64,000 nucleotides of DNA, taken from NCBI RefSeq assembly GCF_004005945.1, contig NZ_SACS01000017.1, positions 55,849-119,848 on the forward strand, in the 5' to 3' direction. Below the pieces are notes generated by a model, which saw only the letters and a list, made by a program, of their open reading frames with translations, made no database searches and was not told where the DNA came from. Shown piece after piece: positions 16,633 through 26,205 of this stretch. The first letter of the stretch is position 1. Each line of letters starts with the position of its first letter. Both the position numbers and the translations under genes were made by a program. The DNA is from Rheinheimera riviphila (GTDB lineage Bacteria; Pseudomonadota; Gammaproteobacteria; Enterobacterales; Alteromonadaceae).

Positions 16633-19362
16633 TTACTGCAGGCTAACCACCAGTGTCGTCTGCCCTTTGGTGGGATTACCTTTCACGCCAATATAACTCC
16701 AGCCAACCGGCAGCGGATTGGTCAGGATCTGCTCGGTGCTGTCATTATTTTCAGAGCGTTGCTGATAACTGCTATTGGTTGGCCAGTTTAGTGCGCTGAA
16801 GTACAGATCGGCGTTGCCGGTCGTTGGGCCGTACAGGTTAAATTTTAATCGGGCGTTGGCGACGTTGTTGTAATAGTAGAAATAGGTGTAGCCATCATTT
16901 CCTGCCACCACACAATACATTTGTCCCGCCTGCACCGAAATATAATCGACCGGCGCTTGATTGGCGCAGGCATCCGGTTGCGGTGGGCTTGGCGTATGAG
17001 TTGCGGTCAGACTAAGGTTGCTGAAATTAGCATAAGCGTAACTACCAACATACCAGCGGCCAGCTGCCGGATTGTTGACGGTGCAAGTTTCGGTATTTCC
17101 ATCGACATAAGGCCGACAGCTATAGCTTTGTAACGTCGGTTGCGAACCATGATTCAGATACAAATCGGCATCACCGCTGCCACCATTTTGTGCCACCACC
17201 AGTTTCGCCTGATTGGCAGGTACATCAATGTAGTACTGCAGCCAGCTACCCTGAGCAGCACCAAGCCCGGTTTTCGCCTGACCATTCACCAGCGCCGCGC
17301 CGTTGCCGGTTTGGCCGATGGTCACTTGCGGAACCGTATCGTTACTTTGCACATTGCCAAGCCAGGTCGACCATTGACTATCCAGACTGGTACCAATGGC
17401 GTTGATGGCGCTTAAGTAGGTGTCGTAGTCACCTTCACGGAAATGCGCCAGTAAGCTTGTAACAGTGGCAGGCTGGGTTTCAAACATAAACCGCACCGCC
17501 AGATACCCCCAGCGATAAACCCGATCCTGACCACTGCTGTAGTTGTTGGCGAGAATTTCACTGAGCTTAAATTGCTTGGTACGCGCCATGGTGATGGCGG
17601 TATCGTTGCGGTTTTTCTTCGACACATATTCGGCTAAGCCTTCAATCCACCACACGGTTTTGTGGGTGTCGACTTTGGCGGCACCAAAATCGCCTTCGAG
17701 GTTAAAGCGACCGTCGAGGTAATGCACCATCTCGTGCGTCAGGTTCCAGACATGAAATTCCGGGCGCAACCATTCGGCTTCATAAGCAATAAAGCGCGCC
17801 TGATTGGTCGCAGATGCCGGATTTCCTTCCAGATACATACCGCCATTATTGGTGTCGATGCCGAAGAATAACCCGGCGTATTGACCATAATCAGCGCTGG
17901 AATCAAATACCACCATTTCCAGATTGCTGTTTAGGTCTTCTGCAACTGGTTGCTGGTTAGTGCGCAGGAATTGATGGAAAAAAGTTTCCTGCGCTGTCAC
18001 TGCGTTACAAGAGTCGGCAAGCTCTGCGCTTGTCATCTCCTGGGCGCGAAACTTCATCGAGCCACTACAGGCATGTTGTTGTGCCAGCACTTGTTGTTCC
18101 AGCTGTTCCTGAAAGCCGCAGATATTGTAAGTGGCGCACTGGCCGTAATAATCAACTGCAGCAGCGACCCGCAACCACACCGCCGAGCCATTGCCGGACA
18201 TGCTGTATTGGCTCAAAATTGCGCTGACATGCGTTTTCACATCAATGTGAATGGCGGCCGTTGGATACTGTAAAAAACGCGCCAGTTCAGCGGCGGCATT
18301 TTCCTGTAAAAATGAGGCTTGCGTGCCAATCATCCAGCTTTGGCGGGCAAAATTGCCGAGCCGGTTGATCAATACCGTGTCATTGGCGGTGGCTGCAACA
18401 AAAGCGCTGTCCTGATGGCCGCGAAATAAAATAGTGAAAATCTGATTCACCGCACCACGCATATCCCAGTCGGCGGCGTAGCTGCTGTTCCAGCGTTGCA
18501 GCCATTCTTTGACGACGTACAAATAGCGGCTGTTTTCACCGGCGCTGTCGACCAGGGTTAAAGCGTCCTGAATATTGCGGCCATTCAGCGATGAATTTTG
18601 ATAAAACACCGGGTTGCTGAATAAATTATCCAACGCTGCCCGCACGGCTGTTTTCACAGCGGTCGGGTAGTCCGGGATCAGCGTGTCGTTGTAGTACTGT
18701 ACGAAAAAGCCTGCACGCAGGAAATAGTACAGTTTGCCCAAAGTTACTTCACTGCCACTGGCATTGTAACTAGTAGCGAGACTGGCCGTTGCGTTGGCAA
18801 CAAAAGTCATTTTGCTGGCGCTAAAGGCGGCGATGGAATTTGGCTCGCCGTTAAATAAGTCGTTAATACAGTGATTTGGCGTCGCCAGAATATGATCTAC
18901 CAAGGCTTGACCGGATTTGCTGCCATAACCGCTGACTGCGGTTGCACACTCATCGGCAGCTTGCGCTTGTTCTGCCAATAATTGCTGCGAGTGGCTGTGG
19001 GCGCGGAAAAAGCTTTCTTCGTCTTGCACCGGCTGCTGCAGATGTTCTGGTTTTGGCTCCACCGGTGCATTGATCACGGCAGGTTGGGTTTTGGATTTAG
19101 GAACCCATTGGTGATGCTGCGGAATTTGATGTCGCTGATGTTGAACTACAGCAGTGAATGACGAAACTTGTTGCGACGTTTGCTGCTTGTATTGTTGAAC
19201 CAGTTGCTGGCTTTGCTGTTGAGTTTGTGGCGGCTGTAGCTGTCGGTTTTCTGCTGCCAACATTTGTGGGCTGAACAGCGCGAGGCTGACGGCCATTGTT
19301 AATAAACAGGGGGTGAGGGCCGCGCTTTGGCTTTGCTGCCGCGCGTTGATGTTTTTTTGCAT
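16633..19362 (-). CDS. Secreted M9 family collagenase with two C-terminal PPC-like domains
   Basis: 909 residues from the ATG at 19362, which has AGGAA six bases upstream; a further ATG at 19398 adds twelve residues. Signal peptide (cleavage after MLAA near residue 37), Gln-rich linker (about 40-70), M9N activator region, then the catalytic domain with HEMVH at 543-547 and the third zinc ligand Glu578 in EGLAEY, the vibriolysin-type collagenase signature. Two pre-peptidase C-terminal-type domains follow (about 665-770 and 780-909). Such enzymes cut collagen or gelatin outside the cell. The first PPC resembles that of the subtilisin at 2.8-4.4 kb. Confidence 0.92.
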   Translation of the reverse strand: MQKNINARQQSQSAALTPCLLTMAVSLALFSPQMLAAENRQLQPPQTQQQSQQLVQQYKQQTSQQVSSFTAVVQHQRHQIPQHHQWVPKSKTQPAVINAPVEPKPEHLQQPVQDEESFFRAHSHSQQLLAEQAQAADECATAVSGYGSKSGQALVDHILATPNHCINDLFNGEPNSIAAFSASKMTFVANATASLATSYNASGSEVTLGKLYYFLRAGFFVQYYNDTLIPDYPTAVKTAVRAALDNLFSNPVFYQNSSLNGRNIQDALTLVDSAGENSRYLYVVKEWLQRWNSSYAADWDMRGAVNQIFTILFRGHQDSAFVAATANDTVLINRLGNFARQSWMIGTQASFLQENAAAELARFLQYPTAAIHIDVKTHVSAILSQYSMSGNGSAVWLRVAAAVDYYGQCATYNICGFQEQLEQQVLAQQHACSGSMKFRAQEMTSAELADSCNAVTAQETFFHQFLRTNQQPVAEDLNSNLEMVVFDSSADYGQYAGLFFGIDTNNGGMYLEGNPASATNQARFIAYEAEWLRPEFHVWNLTHEMVHYLDGRFNLEGDFGAAKVDTHKTVWWIEGLAEYVSKKNRNDTAITMARTKQFKLSEILANNYSSGQDRVYRWGYLAVRFMFETQPATVTSLLAHFREGDYDTYLSAINAIGTSLDSQWSTWLGNVQSNDTVPQVTIGQTGNGAALVNGQAKTGLGAAQGSWLQYYIDVPANQAKLVVAQNGGSGDADLYLNHGSQPTLQSYSCRPYVDGNTETCTVNNPAAGRWYVGSYAYANFSNLSLTATHTPSPPQPDACANQAPVDYISVQAGQMYCVVAGNDGYTYFYYYNNVANARLKFNLYGPTTGNADLYFSALNWPTNSSYQQRSENNDSTEQILTNPLPVGWSYIGVKGNPTKGQTTLVVSLQ

Positions 19363-19699
19363 GTCATGTTCCTGAGAAAGATTATAGTTGTATGTCATTT
19401 ATGTTACCCGAAGGCCAAAACATCTTAGACTATTGAATAATGTATACAATATAACTATAAGTTTATTTGGTAATATGAATTTAGAAATTGCTTAAATATT
19501 GAGCTAACTAAATTAGGGACTTATAGCGGTGGCGATAAAAAGAGGACGCGTGATAGAGGTTAACTAAACGGATACCGATGCGGAGTTTTAACTATTTCAC
19601 AATTGGATGCTCGAGCATTAAAAGCGGGGGTATAAAAGCAGGCGGCTTGTGCTGCATGTTCGTGCTCGATGCACCGTCATACAGTCGCCGCCATATGGA
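19363..19699. other. Gene-free A+T-rich interval upstream of the collagenase gene
   Basis: No convincing reading frame on either strand. The part next to the collagenase (about 19395-19510) is very A+T-rich and is the likely minus-strand promoter region. The part near 19630-19690 contains scattered GC-rich inverted segments (GGCGGC at 19641-19646 and GCCGCC at 19687-19692) that could act as a weak terminator for the small gene beyond it. Confidence 0.4.
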
Positions 19700-20101
19700 T
19701 TAGTTAAAATGACGCCCGAAAGTCGCCGCCAGCAGCACCAGATAAGTAATAGCAACCGTTGGTTTAAAGCAATGCTTCAGATACGAAAGCACCAGACCAA
19801 CAGCACCACCACGTTGTTGTAACCAGCTTTGATGCCACTGACAACCAATGTCTTTGCCCTGCGATAACGCCTGTTCCAGCGCTAACAACCGATCGGCAGT
19901 GCGGCTTTGCTGGGTTTTCCAGATGGCTTCATGTAGCCAGAACACGCCGATTAACCCCAGTTGCAACACCAGGCTGCTTTCGGTTTGCACTAACCATAAC
20001 CACAGTACGATGGCGACCACTTTCAGCCACAGCGCTTGTTTTTCCATTTGATCATAACTTTGTTGCTGTAACAGCCATTCGGCCTGATTGCGATCGGTCA
20101 T
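19700..20101 (-). CDS. Small membrane protein of unknown function
   Basis: 133 residues, not recognised. It has an amphipathic N-terminus, two hydrophobic helices close together (about 25-40 and 45-57), a charged middle segment (about 60-90) and a further hydrophobic stretch near the C-terminus (about 113-128). The reading frame is well populated with codons like those of its neighbours and has no overlap with another plausible gene. Upstream lies one copy of a palindromic repeat element. A membrane location is all that can be inferred. Confidence 0.6.
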   Translation of the reverse strand: MTDRNQAEWLLQQQSYDQMEKQALWLKVVAIVLWLWLVQTESSLVLQLGLIGVFWLHEAIWKTQQSRTADRLLALEQALSQGKDIGCQWHQSWLQQRGGAVGLVLSYLKHCFKPTVAITYLVLLAATFGRHFN

Positions 20102-20137
20102 CGGATATTTTCCTTGTTGAATAAACGCTGCAGCTCA

Positions 20138-20263
20138 ATACCCGTCATCCTTGAAGATTCGGGGTTGTTGCCTTCGCCCGCTCGCCCCAGTCACATAGGA
20201 CAACTATGCTCCTGGGGTCTCACGTGCTTGTCGCCTACCCGAATCTTCAATGATTTTGGGTAT
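20138..20263 (+). repeat. Palindromic intergenic repeat element, copy 1
   Basis: About 126 bp bounded by ATACCC and GGGTAT, with longer inverted ends (TTGAAGATTCGGG at 20151-20163 and CCCGAATCTTCAA at 20238-20250). It matches the complement of 22288-22430 closely, including the CACATAGGACAACTATGCTCC core. It therefore forms an inverted pair with that copy around the DUF885 gene. Resembles a non-coding MITE-like or BIME-like element; there is no transposase. Confidence 0.85.
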
Positions 20264-20339
20264 ATACCGCAGCAGTTTATCAATAAATTAAACCACCAAA
20301 TTAAGTTGTTCTTTTAATTCAGTAAATCTTTCCCTTAAC

Positions 20340-22229
20340 TTAAGCCGGAACCGGCTGCTTTTGCAAGACAATCCAGTCGCGGACTTTTTGCTCCAGCACT
20401 TTCATTGGCACAGCGCCCGATAACAACACCAAATCGTGAAAAGCCCGGATATCAAACTGTGCGCCCAGTTCAGTGCGGGCCAGTTCACGCAGCTCCACAA
20501 TTTTCAGCATGCCGAGTTTGTAACCCAGTGCTTGTCCCGGCCAGGCCATATAGCGTTCAATTTCCGAAATGACATCCGACGAAGCGGTACCGGTGGTTTG
20601 CGCCATATATTGCACGGCTTGCTCGCGGGTCCATTTCTTTGCGTGCATACCGGTGTCGACCACCAACCGCACTGAACGGAACAGTTCGGCTTTTAACCGG
20701 CCTAAATTGCCAAATGGGTCATCTTTGTACATACCCATTTCATAAGCCACCAGTTCAGAATACAGACCCCAACCTTCGGCATAAGCGTTGTAAGGTGCGA
20801 TGCGGCGTAACAATGGCAGTTGATCCTGTGCCAGATTCAACGCAATTTGCCAATGATGGCCAGGGTTGGCTTCATGGTAAGTTAATGTTTTTAAATCGAA
20901 TTTTGAGTTGGCTTTCATATCAGCCAAATTGATCCAATAAATACCCGGTTTACTGCCATCCATCGCCGGGCTGGTGTATTGACCACCGGCGGCGCTGTCC
21001 TGCACTTCTACCGGAATGCGGCGTACTTCTACAGCATAAGGCGGTTTGGAGGCGAATTGCTCCGGCATCCGCAGGTCCATTTCGGCGATATAGCGGTTTA
21101 AATCCGCCAATAACGTTGCGCGGCCCTGGTCTGAATCTTCATATAAAAAGCGTGGTTCTTCCGAGAGCGCCGTCATCCGATCGCCGACCGAGCCTTCGTT
21201 GTAGCCGTTGGCTTTGAGGATGCTATCCATTTCTTTGCTGATCCGTGCCACTTCATCCAGACCAAGCTGGTGAATTTGATCTGGCGTTAAATCAGTATCA
21301 CCAAGCTGACGCACTGAATAGGCATAAAAATCGCTGCCGTTTGGCTGCGCCCAAATCCCGGCTTCACTGCGGGCATGCGGTACGGTAGCAACCACATCGG
21401 CGAGCAACTGCTGATAACCTGGCGCGACTAGGGTGCTGATGTGAGTGGCGGCTTGCTGCAGCAGTGGCTGCTTTTGTTCGGCAGTGAAGGTGGTAACTTT
21501 GTCTAGTTTTGTCGCAAAATCGCGGTAGAGCGGGTGCTCAGTCGCGTTGCTATTGCCATAATTTTTCAGGATATTTTGTGCTTTATCCAGCAGTACTCTT
21601 GGTGGGATCCAACCGGCTTTTACATCGGTATTAAATTTGTCGCTAATGCTTTTTAATGCCGGGCCAAACAATGCTAAACGCGCCAGATAATCTTTGGCGT
21701 CTTGTTCGTTATTGATCGGATGTGAGTTCACCATTGAACCTGGCATATCAATAGTCGGACCATTGATTTGGTTGATAATAAATGCCGAATGGCCCATCCA
21801 GGGGTCGATGTAACCGCCAGCAAAACGGCTATCACCGGCGTAATAACCGATGATATTCGCCATCACGTTTTGGTTATCGGCATCCACCGCGTCAGCAGGC
21901 AGTGGCATTGCAGAAAGTTCAGTGGCAATTTTACCGAGCGCCAGGCGCAAATTGCCTTCGGTGTTACTGTCGAATAACTCCAATTGTGCTTTGTAGTTCT
22001 GACCAACCTGCTGCTCGGTCAGGCCGTAGGCGGAAGCACTTAACGCACGCGCCTGAAACAGCGTCTGGGTGGCCTTTTCATACAAGGCTTTGGCGGCTGC
22101 GACATCGGCGACTGGCTTGGCGGCTGGCTGTGCGGCAGCCGCTGGTGTTTCAGATGTTTTTGGAGCTTCTGTACATTGTGTCAGCAACAAACTGCTGGCA
22201 ATGGCCAGACTTAATAAAGAAATGCGCAT
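20340..22229 (-). CDS. DUF885 family lipoprotein, putative metallopeptidase
   Basis: 629 residues with a lipoprotein signal (lipobox LLTQC, Cys19), an Ala/Pro-rich linker (about 25-45) and a DUF885 body. The family's HExxxGHH motif is present as H452-E453 to H458-H459 (YHEANPGHHW), consistent with a zinc-dependent peptidase-like fold. Family members are exported proteins of unclear substrate in proteolytic gammaproteobacteria. The gene is a single unit set between two inverted copies of a repeat element, so it can be seen as a repeat-flanked cassette. Confidence 0.88.
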   Translation of the reverse strand: MRISLLSLAIASSLLLTQCTEAPKTSETPAAAAQPAAKPVADVAAAKALYEKATQTLFQARALSASAYGLTEQQVGQNYKAQLELFDSNTEGNLRLALGKIATELSAMPLPADAVDADNQNVMANIIGYYAGDSRFAGGYIDPWMGHSAFIINQINGPTIDMPGSMVNSHPINNEQDAKDYLARLALFGPALKSISDKFNTDVKAGWIPPRVLLDKAQNILKNYGNSNATEHPLYRDFATKLDKVTTFTAEQKQPLLQQAATHISTLVAPGYQQLLADVVATVPHARSEAGIWAQPNGSDFYAYSVRQLGDTDLTPDQIHQLGLDEVARISKEMDSILKANGYNEGSVGDRMTALSEEPRFLYEDSDQGRATLLADLNRYIAEMDLRMPEQFASKPPYAVEVRRIPVEVQDSAAGGQYTSPAMDGSKPGIYWINLADMKANSKFDLKTLTYHEANPGHHWQIALNLAQDQLPLLRRIAPYNAYAEGWGLYSELVAYEMGMYKDDPFGNLGRLKAELFRSVRLVVDTGMHAKKWTREQAVQYMAQTTGTASSDVISEIERYMAWPGQALGYKLGMLKIVELRELARTELGAQFDIRAFHDLVLLSGAVPMKVLEQKVRDWIVLQKQPVPA

Positions 22230-22287
22230 CGATAAAAATCCTTAACGGCAGGGAGATATTTCATAGAGCGTTATCATACACAGAATG

Positions 22288-22430
22288 TATACCCAAAATC
22301 ATTGAAGATTCGGGTAGGCGGCAAGTGAGCGAATCTGGAACGCCAGCCCGGCCCGGAGCATAGTTGTCCTATGTGACTGGGGTGAGCGAACGCGGCCAAC
22401 AACCCCGAATCTTCAAGGATGACGGGTATA
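22288..22430 (-). repeat. Palindromic intergenic repeat element, copy 2 (inverted relative to copy 1)
   Basis: About 143 bp bounded by TATACCC and GGGTATA. Read on the minus strand it aligns along its whole length with 20138-20263; it is longer because of about 17 extra bases in the GC-rich right-centre (GGCCGGGCTGGCG region). Each copy can fold on itself through its inverted ends. Confidence 0.85.
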
Positions 22431-22548
22431 TTGGATACGGCAGGTCAAAAATCGATGCGCAGAGGTGCTGCAGCAGAACCTGCTTTGCTTTAGAATCAGT
22501 GTAGTTTCTTGGCGTTATAGCAATTTGAGTATTGCTACAGGACCTTTC

Positions 22549-23766
22549 TTGTCTCATCACTTCTCAGAAACACCGGCAGAGCCGTATGCCAAAAATAGCC
22601 CGCGCTATCGGCAGATCACCTGGATCTTAAGCTTTGCCGCCGTCGTGGTGTTCGCCAACCTACATGCGCTGCAGCCGCTGCTCCCTGAACTCAGTCGCAG
22701 TTTTGCGTTGAGTGCTTTGCAAACCAGCTGGAGTTATGCCATTGGGACGCTGGCGCTTGGCGTTAGCTTATTATTTTATGGCGCTTTGTCTGATGCCTTT
22801 GGCCGTCGGCAGTTACTTGGCCTCACATTACTCGGCATGGCGGCAGCGACTGTTGCTATCACTCAGGTCGAAACTTATCCGCAGTTGTTATTCTGGCGCG
22901 CTGTGCAGGGTTTTTTCCTCGGCGGTTTGCCAGCCATCGCGATTGCCTATATGGGTGAAGAGCTAAGCAAACCTGCGCTACTGGCGGCGGTAGGTTATTA
23001 CATCAGCGCCAGTTCGTTGGGCGGCATTTCCGGGCGGGTGCTAGCCGGGTTTTGTGCTGAAGTTGGCCATTGGCAGTGGGCATTCTGGCCGATGACGATA
23101 TTAAGTTTGCTATTAGTGGTGATGTTTTGGCGGTATTTGCCGCCGTCACAGCATTTTGTTGCCAAACCTTTTTCGCTGCGTCAGGCGCTGGCGGATAATG
23201 GGTTTCACTTGCGACAGCCGGTGTTATTACTGTGCTTTCTGATTGGCGGCTTTAACTTTTTTGTTTATTTAAATCAATATACTTACATCAGCTTTGCACT
23301 GTCCCAAGCGCCTTATTATCTGAGCAGTGGTTATATAGGCCTGTTATTTTTGACCTACCTGACCGGTACTTTAGGCTCGGCCATGTCGGGGCGGATCAGT
23401 AAAAAACTGACCGCGCCTGAAGGCATGGCGCTTGGCATTGCCATTATGATGCTGGGAACTGTGGTGACGTTAATCCCACAAATTTGGGGTATCGTACTGG
23501 GATTTTTTATCAGTGCTTTTGGTTTTTTCCTGACGCACAGTCTGGCAACCGGTTTTGTTAATCAACATGCCACCCGCGCCAAAGCCAGTGCTAGTGCTTT
23601 GTATCTGGTTTTTTATTATGTCGGCGCCAGTAGTGGCGGTTTGTATCTACATCCGTTTTGGCAGGCAGCCGGTTGGTCTGGTGTGGTGGTGGCTTCGCTG
23701 CTGATGTATGGCGTGACGCTGGCAATGAGTTGGTATTTGCGTCGTCGCACGCGCGATATGGGTTAA
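22549..23766 (+). CDS. MFS transporter of the YnfM/arabinose-efflux type
   Basis: 405 residues, about 12 membrane helices. The loop 2-3 motif GALSDAFGRRQLLG is a clear MFS motif A, and the first helix block (FANLHALQPLLPEL) resembles YnfM-like drug/metabolite exporters. I place the start at the TTG at 22549 because AGGA lies six bases upstream and the length then matches the family; an in-frame GTG at 22465 would add 28 residues without a good site. Substrate unknown. It converges with the RluF gene only seven bases beyond its stop. Confidence 0.85.
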   Translation: MSHHFSETPAEPYAKNSPRYRQITWILSFAAVVVFANLHALQPLLPELSRSFALSALQTSWSYAIGTLALGVSLLFYGALSDAFGRRQLLGLTLLGMAAATVAITQVETYPQLLFWRAVQGFFLGGLPAIAIAYMGEELSKPALLAAVGYYISASSLGGISGRVLAGFCAEVGHWQWAFWPMTILSLLLVVMFWRYLPPSQHFVAKPFSLRQALADNGFHLRQPVLLLCFLIGGFNFFVYLNQYTYISFALSQAPYYLSSGYIGLLFLTYLTGTLGSAMSGRISKKLTAPEGMALGIAIMMLGTVVTLIPQIWGIVLGFFISAFGFFLTHSLATGFVNQHATRAKASASALYLVFYYVGASSGGLYLHPFWQAAGWSGVVVASLLMYGVTLAMSWYLRRRTRDMG

Positions 23767-23773
23767 CAGGGTG

Positions 23774-24571
23774 TCAGCTGCGCGCAGTCAGCAACAACAT
23801 TTCGTCTGCAGTTAAAGGCCGGCAACAACCAACAGCGTGGGTTAATAGCAACTGGTTAATCCGTACCCGATGTAATGTCAGCACTTTTAGGCCAACAGCG
23901 CGGCACATATAACGAATTTGCCGGTTTAAGCCTTGCGTTAGCACTATCGTCAGCAGGTTATTTTCGGCCTTTACAATACAGGGATCAGACTGATACAAGG
24001 TAGTACCAAGCTGCCAGCTGACGCCCGCTGCCAGTTGCAGCACCTGGGCTTCAGTCACCACCTTATCCACTTCCACCCGATATTCTTTTTGCTGCAGCTG
24101 ATCGGCGTGCATCAGCCGATGCGCCAAAGCGCCGTCATTGCTGAGCAGTAATAAACCACTACTGTCTTTGTCTAGTCGTCCCAGCGGAAATAACCGCAGC
24201 GGTAATGTCGCAAGTAGCTGCGCGATGCTATAGGGATCGTCAGATTTGACATTACAATCGACGCCTACCGGTTTGTGATACAACCAGCATTGGCGCGGCG
24301 ATGCTTCTGGCAAAGCTTTGCCATCGATCTGAATAAAGTCGCCGGTTTTAATGAGGTAATGATGAGGTTGCTGCTGGCCGTTGACCAACACTCGTTGCTC
24401 GCTAATCAGCCTGGCTGCCGCTTTGCGTGAGCATAAACCACTGTGGGCTATGGCTTGATTTAAACGAAGCCCGACCAAAGTGGCCGGGCTGTTGTTGATG
24501 GCTGTAGACTCCAAAACTGACTGATTTGAAGGCTGCAATGCAGCCTCTGTCGCAGAGTATGAAGTCGTCAT
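23774..24571 (-). CDS. rluF: RluF-like 23S rRNA pseudouridine synthase
   Basis: 265 residues: a variable leader (1-33), an S4 RNA-binding domain (about 34-85, beginning RLNQAIAHSGLCSRK) and a RsuA/RluB/E/F catalytic domain with Asp134 in GRLDKDSSG and the QGLNRQIR block near residue 220. Among this family the combination LNxAI-x3-GxCSR and QGLNRQIR fits RluF, which modifies U2604 of 23S rRNA; RluB or RluE cannot be fully excluded. It follows the helicase gene by 11 bases on the same strand, so the two RNA-related genes probably share a transcript. Confidence 0.8.
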   Translation of the reverse strand: MTTSYSATEAALQPSNQSVLESTAINNSPATLVGLRLNQAIAHSGLCSRKAAARLISEQRVLVNGQQQPHHYLIKTGDFIQIDGKALPEASPRQCWLYHKPVGVDCNVKSDDPYSIAQLLATLPLRLFPLGRLDKDSSGLLLLSNDGALAHRLMHADQLQQKEYRVEVDKVVTEAQVLQLAAGVSWQLGTTLYQSDPCIVKAENNLLTIVLTQGLNRQIRYMCRAVGLKVLTLHRVRINQLLLTHAVGCCRPLTADEMLLLTARS

Positions 24572-24582
24572 CCTGGCGGTTG

Positions 24583-25992
24583 TTAGTTATTACCCTGACG
24601 CTGTGGCGCCGGGTTGCTGCGACGTGGTGCCGGGCGTTGACCCTGACCATTGCCGCCTGCATTGTGTCCACCAGCGTTATGCTGCTGTGCCGGGGCACCG
24701 GCCGGACGTGGCCGACGTGGTGCTGCTGGCCTGGCGCCGCCTGCTGAATTAGCACCGCCTGCTGTGGCCGGTTTTTGACCAGCAGCTGCAGGTTTTTTCG
24801 CTTGTGGGCGTGGTGGACGCGGCGGGCGCACTGTTAAATCGTGGTCGTTATGATTGCTTGACGGAATACCGCTTAGCTCTGCCACCGGAATTTTCATCCC
24901 AATCAGCTTTTCCACTTGTTTTAACTGTGGGATTTCATCCGGGCACACCAAGGATACAGCAAGACCCGTCATGCCAGCGCGGCCGGTACGACCAATGCGA
25001 TGTACATAATCAGCGGCTGAACGCGGCAGCGCGAAGTTGACCACAAACGGCAGCTGCGCAATGTCGATGCCACGGGCAGCAACGTCTGACGCCACCAACA
25101 CCCGCACTTCGTTACTTTTAAAACCAGCCAATGCGGCAGTACGGGCGTTCTGGCTTTTATTGCCATGAATAGCTGCGGCGGTAATACCAGCAGCTTCTAA
25201 TTTTTCAGTTAAACGGTTGGCTTCGTGTTTCGTCGCCATAAACACCAGCACTTGTTGCCAGTTGTTTTGTTCAATCAGCGAAATTAAAGCGCCGGTTTTT
25301 TGACCTTTAGTCACATGATAAACTTTTTGCTCGATTTTCTCGGCGGTGCTGTTTTCCGGCGCCACGTTGATCATCAGCGGATCTTTGAGAAGTTTATTGG
25401 TCAGGCTTTTGATTTCGTTGTCAAAAGTGGCTGAGAACAACAGGTTCTGCCGCACTTTTGGTAATAAATTCAGGATTTTCTGAATGTCGCGGATAAAACC
25501 CATATCCAGCATGCGGTCGGCTTCATCCAGTACCAGCACTTCGACTTCATTAATTTTCACTGCGTTCTGGCCAATTAAATCCAGCAAGCGACCTGGTGTT
25601 GCGGTCAGAATGTCGACACCACCGCGTAAACCCATCATTTGCGGGTTGATATTGACGCCACCGAACACCACCAGGTGTTTCAGTTTTGGCTCAAGGAATT
25701 GGCTGTATTTGGTAATTTGTTCACTGATTTGCGCGGCAAGTTCACGCGTTGGGGTCAGGATCAAAGCGCGGGTAGGGCGCGGGTGTTTGCTTTTGGTCTG
25801 GCTTAAACGTTGCAAAATTGGCAACACAAAACCAGCGGTTTTACCGGTACCGGTTTGCGCGGCGGCCAGTAAGTCCCGACCTGCCAGCACCGCAGGAATA
25901 GCCTGCTGCTGAATTGGGGTCGGTTGGGTGTAACCCGCCTGTTCGACTGCTTTTTGAATGGCTGGTTGTAACCCTAATAACGAAAATGACAT
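24583..25992 (-). CDS. rhlE: DEAD-box RNA helicase RhlE
   Basis: 469 residues. Q motif ([10 protein letters not shown]), Walker A AQTGTGKT (45-52), PTRELA, DEAD (156-159), SAT (187-189) and HRIGRTGR (331-338) are all intact. The start MSFSLLGL and the overall core are typical of RhlE. After about residue 385 the protein becomes a Pro/Arg/Ala/Gly/Asn-rich low-complexity tail of some 85 residues, as in RhlE homologues, where such tails bind RNA and can promote condensate formation. Likely acts in ribosome assembly or RNA turnover, in one operon with the pseudouridine synthase gene. Confidence 0.92.
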   Translation of the reverse strand: MSFSLLGLQPAIQKAVEQAGYTQPTPIQQQAIPAVLAGRDLLAAAQTGTGKTAGFVLPILQRLSQTKSKHPRPTRALILTPTRELAAQISEQITKYSQFLEPKLKHLVVFGGVNINPQMMGLRGGVDILTATPGRLLDLIGQNAVKINEVEVLVLDEADRMLDMGFIRDIQKILNLLPKVRQNLLFSATFDNEIKSLTNKLLKDPLMINVAPENSTAEKIEQKVYHVTKGQKTGALISLIEQNNWQQVLVFMATKHEANRLTEKLEAAGITAAAIHGNKSQNARTAALAGFKSNEVRVLVASDVAARGIDIAQLPFVVNFALPRSAADYVHRIGRTGRAGMTGLAVSLVCPDEIPQLKQVEKLIGMKIPVAELSGIPSSNHNDHDLTVRPPRPPRPQAKKPAAAGQKPATAGGANSAGGARPAAPRRPRPAGAPAQQHNAGGHNAGGNGQGQRPAPRRSNPAPQRQGNN

Positions 25993-26205
25993 CTAAAACC
26001 CCACATATTGTCAGCCTGCCGGAATGGGGGGCTGTACAAAAAAGTCGCGCATTCTAACCGGTATCGCCGCCAACTACCATCTTTGCCGCTCCTTTATCTA
26101 CAACGGATCGGAAAAGGGCATTAATTGGCTATCGAAACGCCGTTTATTGCAGAATTTGTCTGCATTCACCGGTAGCTGCTGCGGCCGATTGGGCAAAGTG
26201 CGGTA

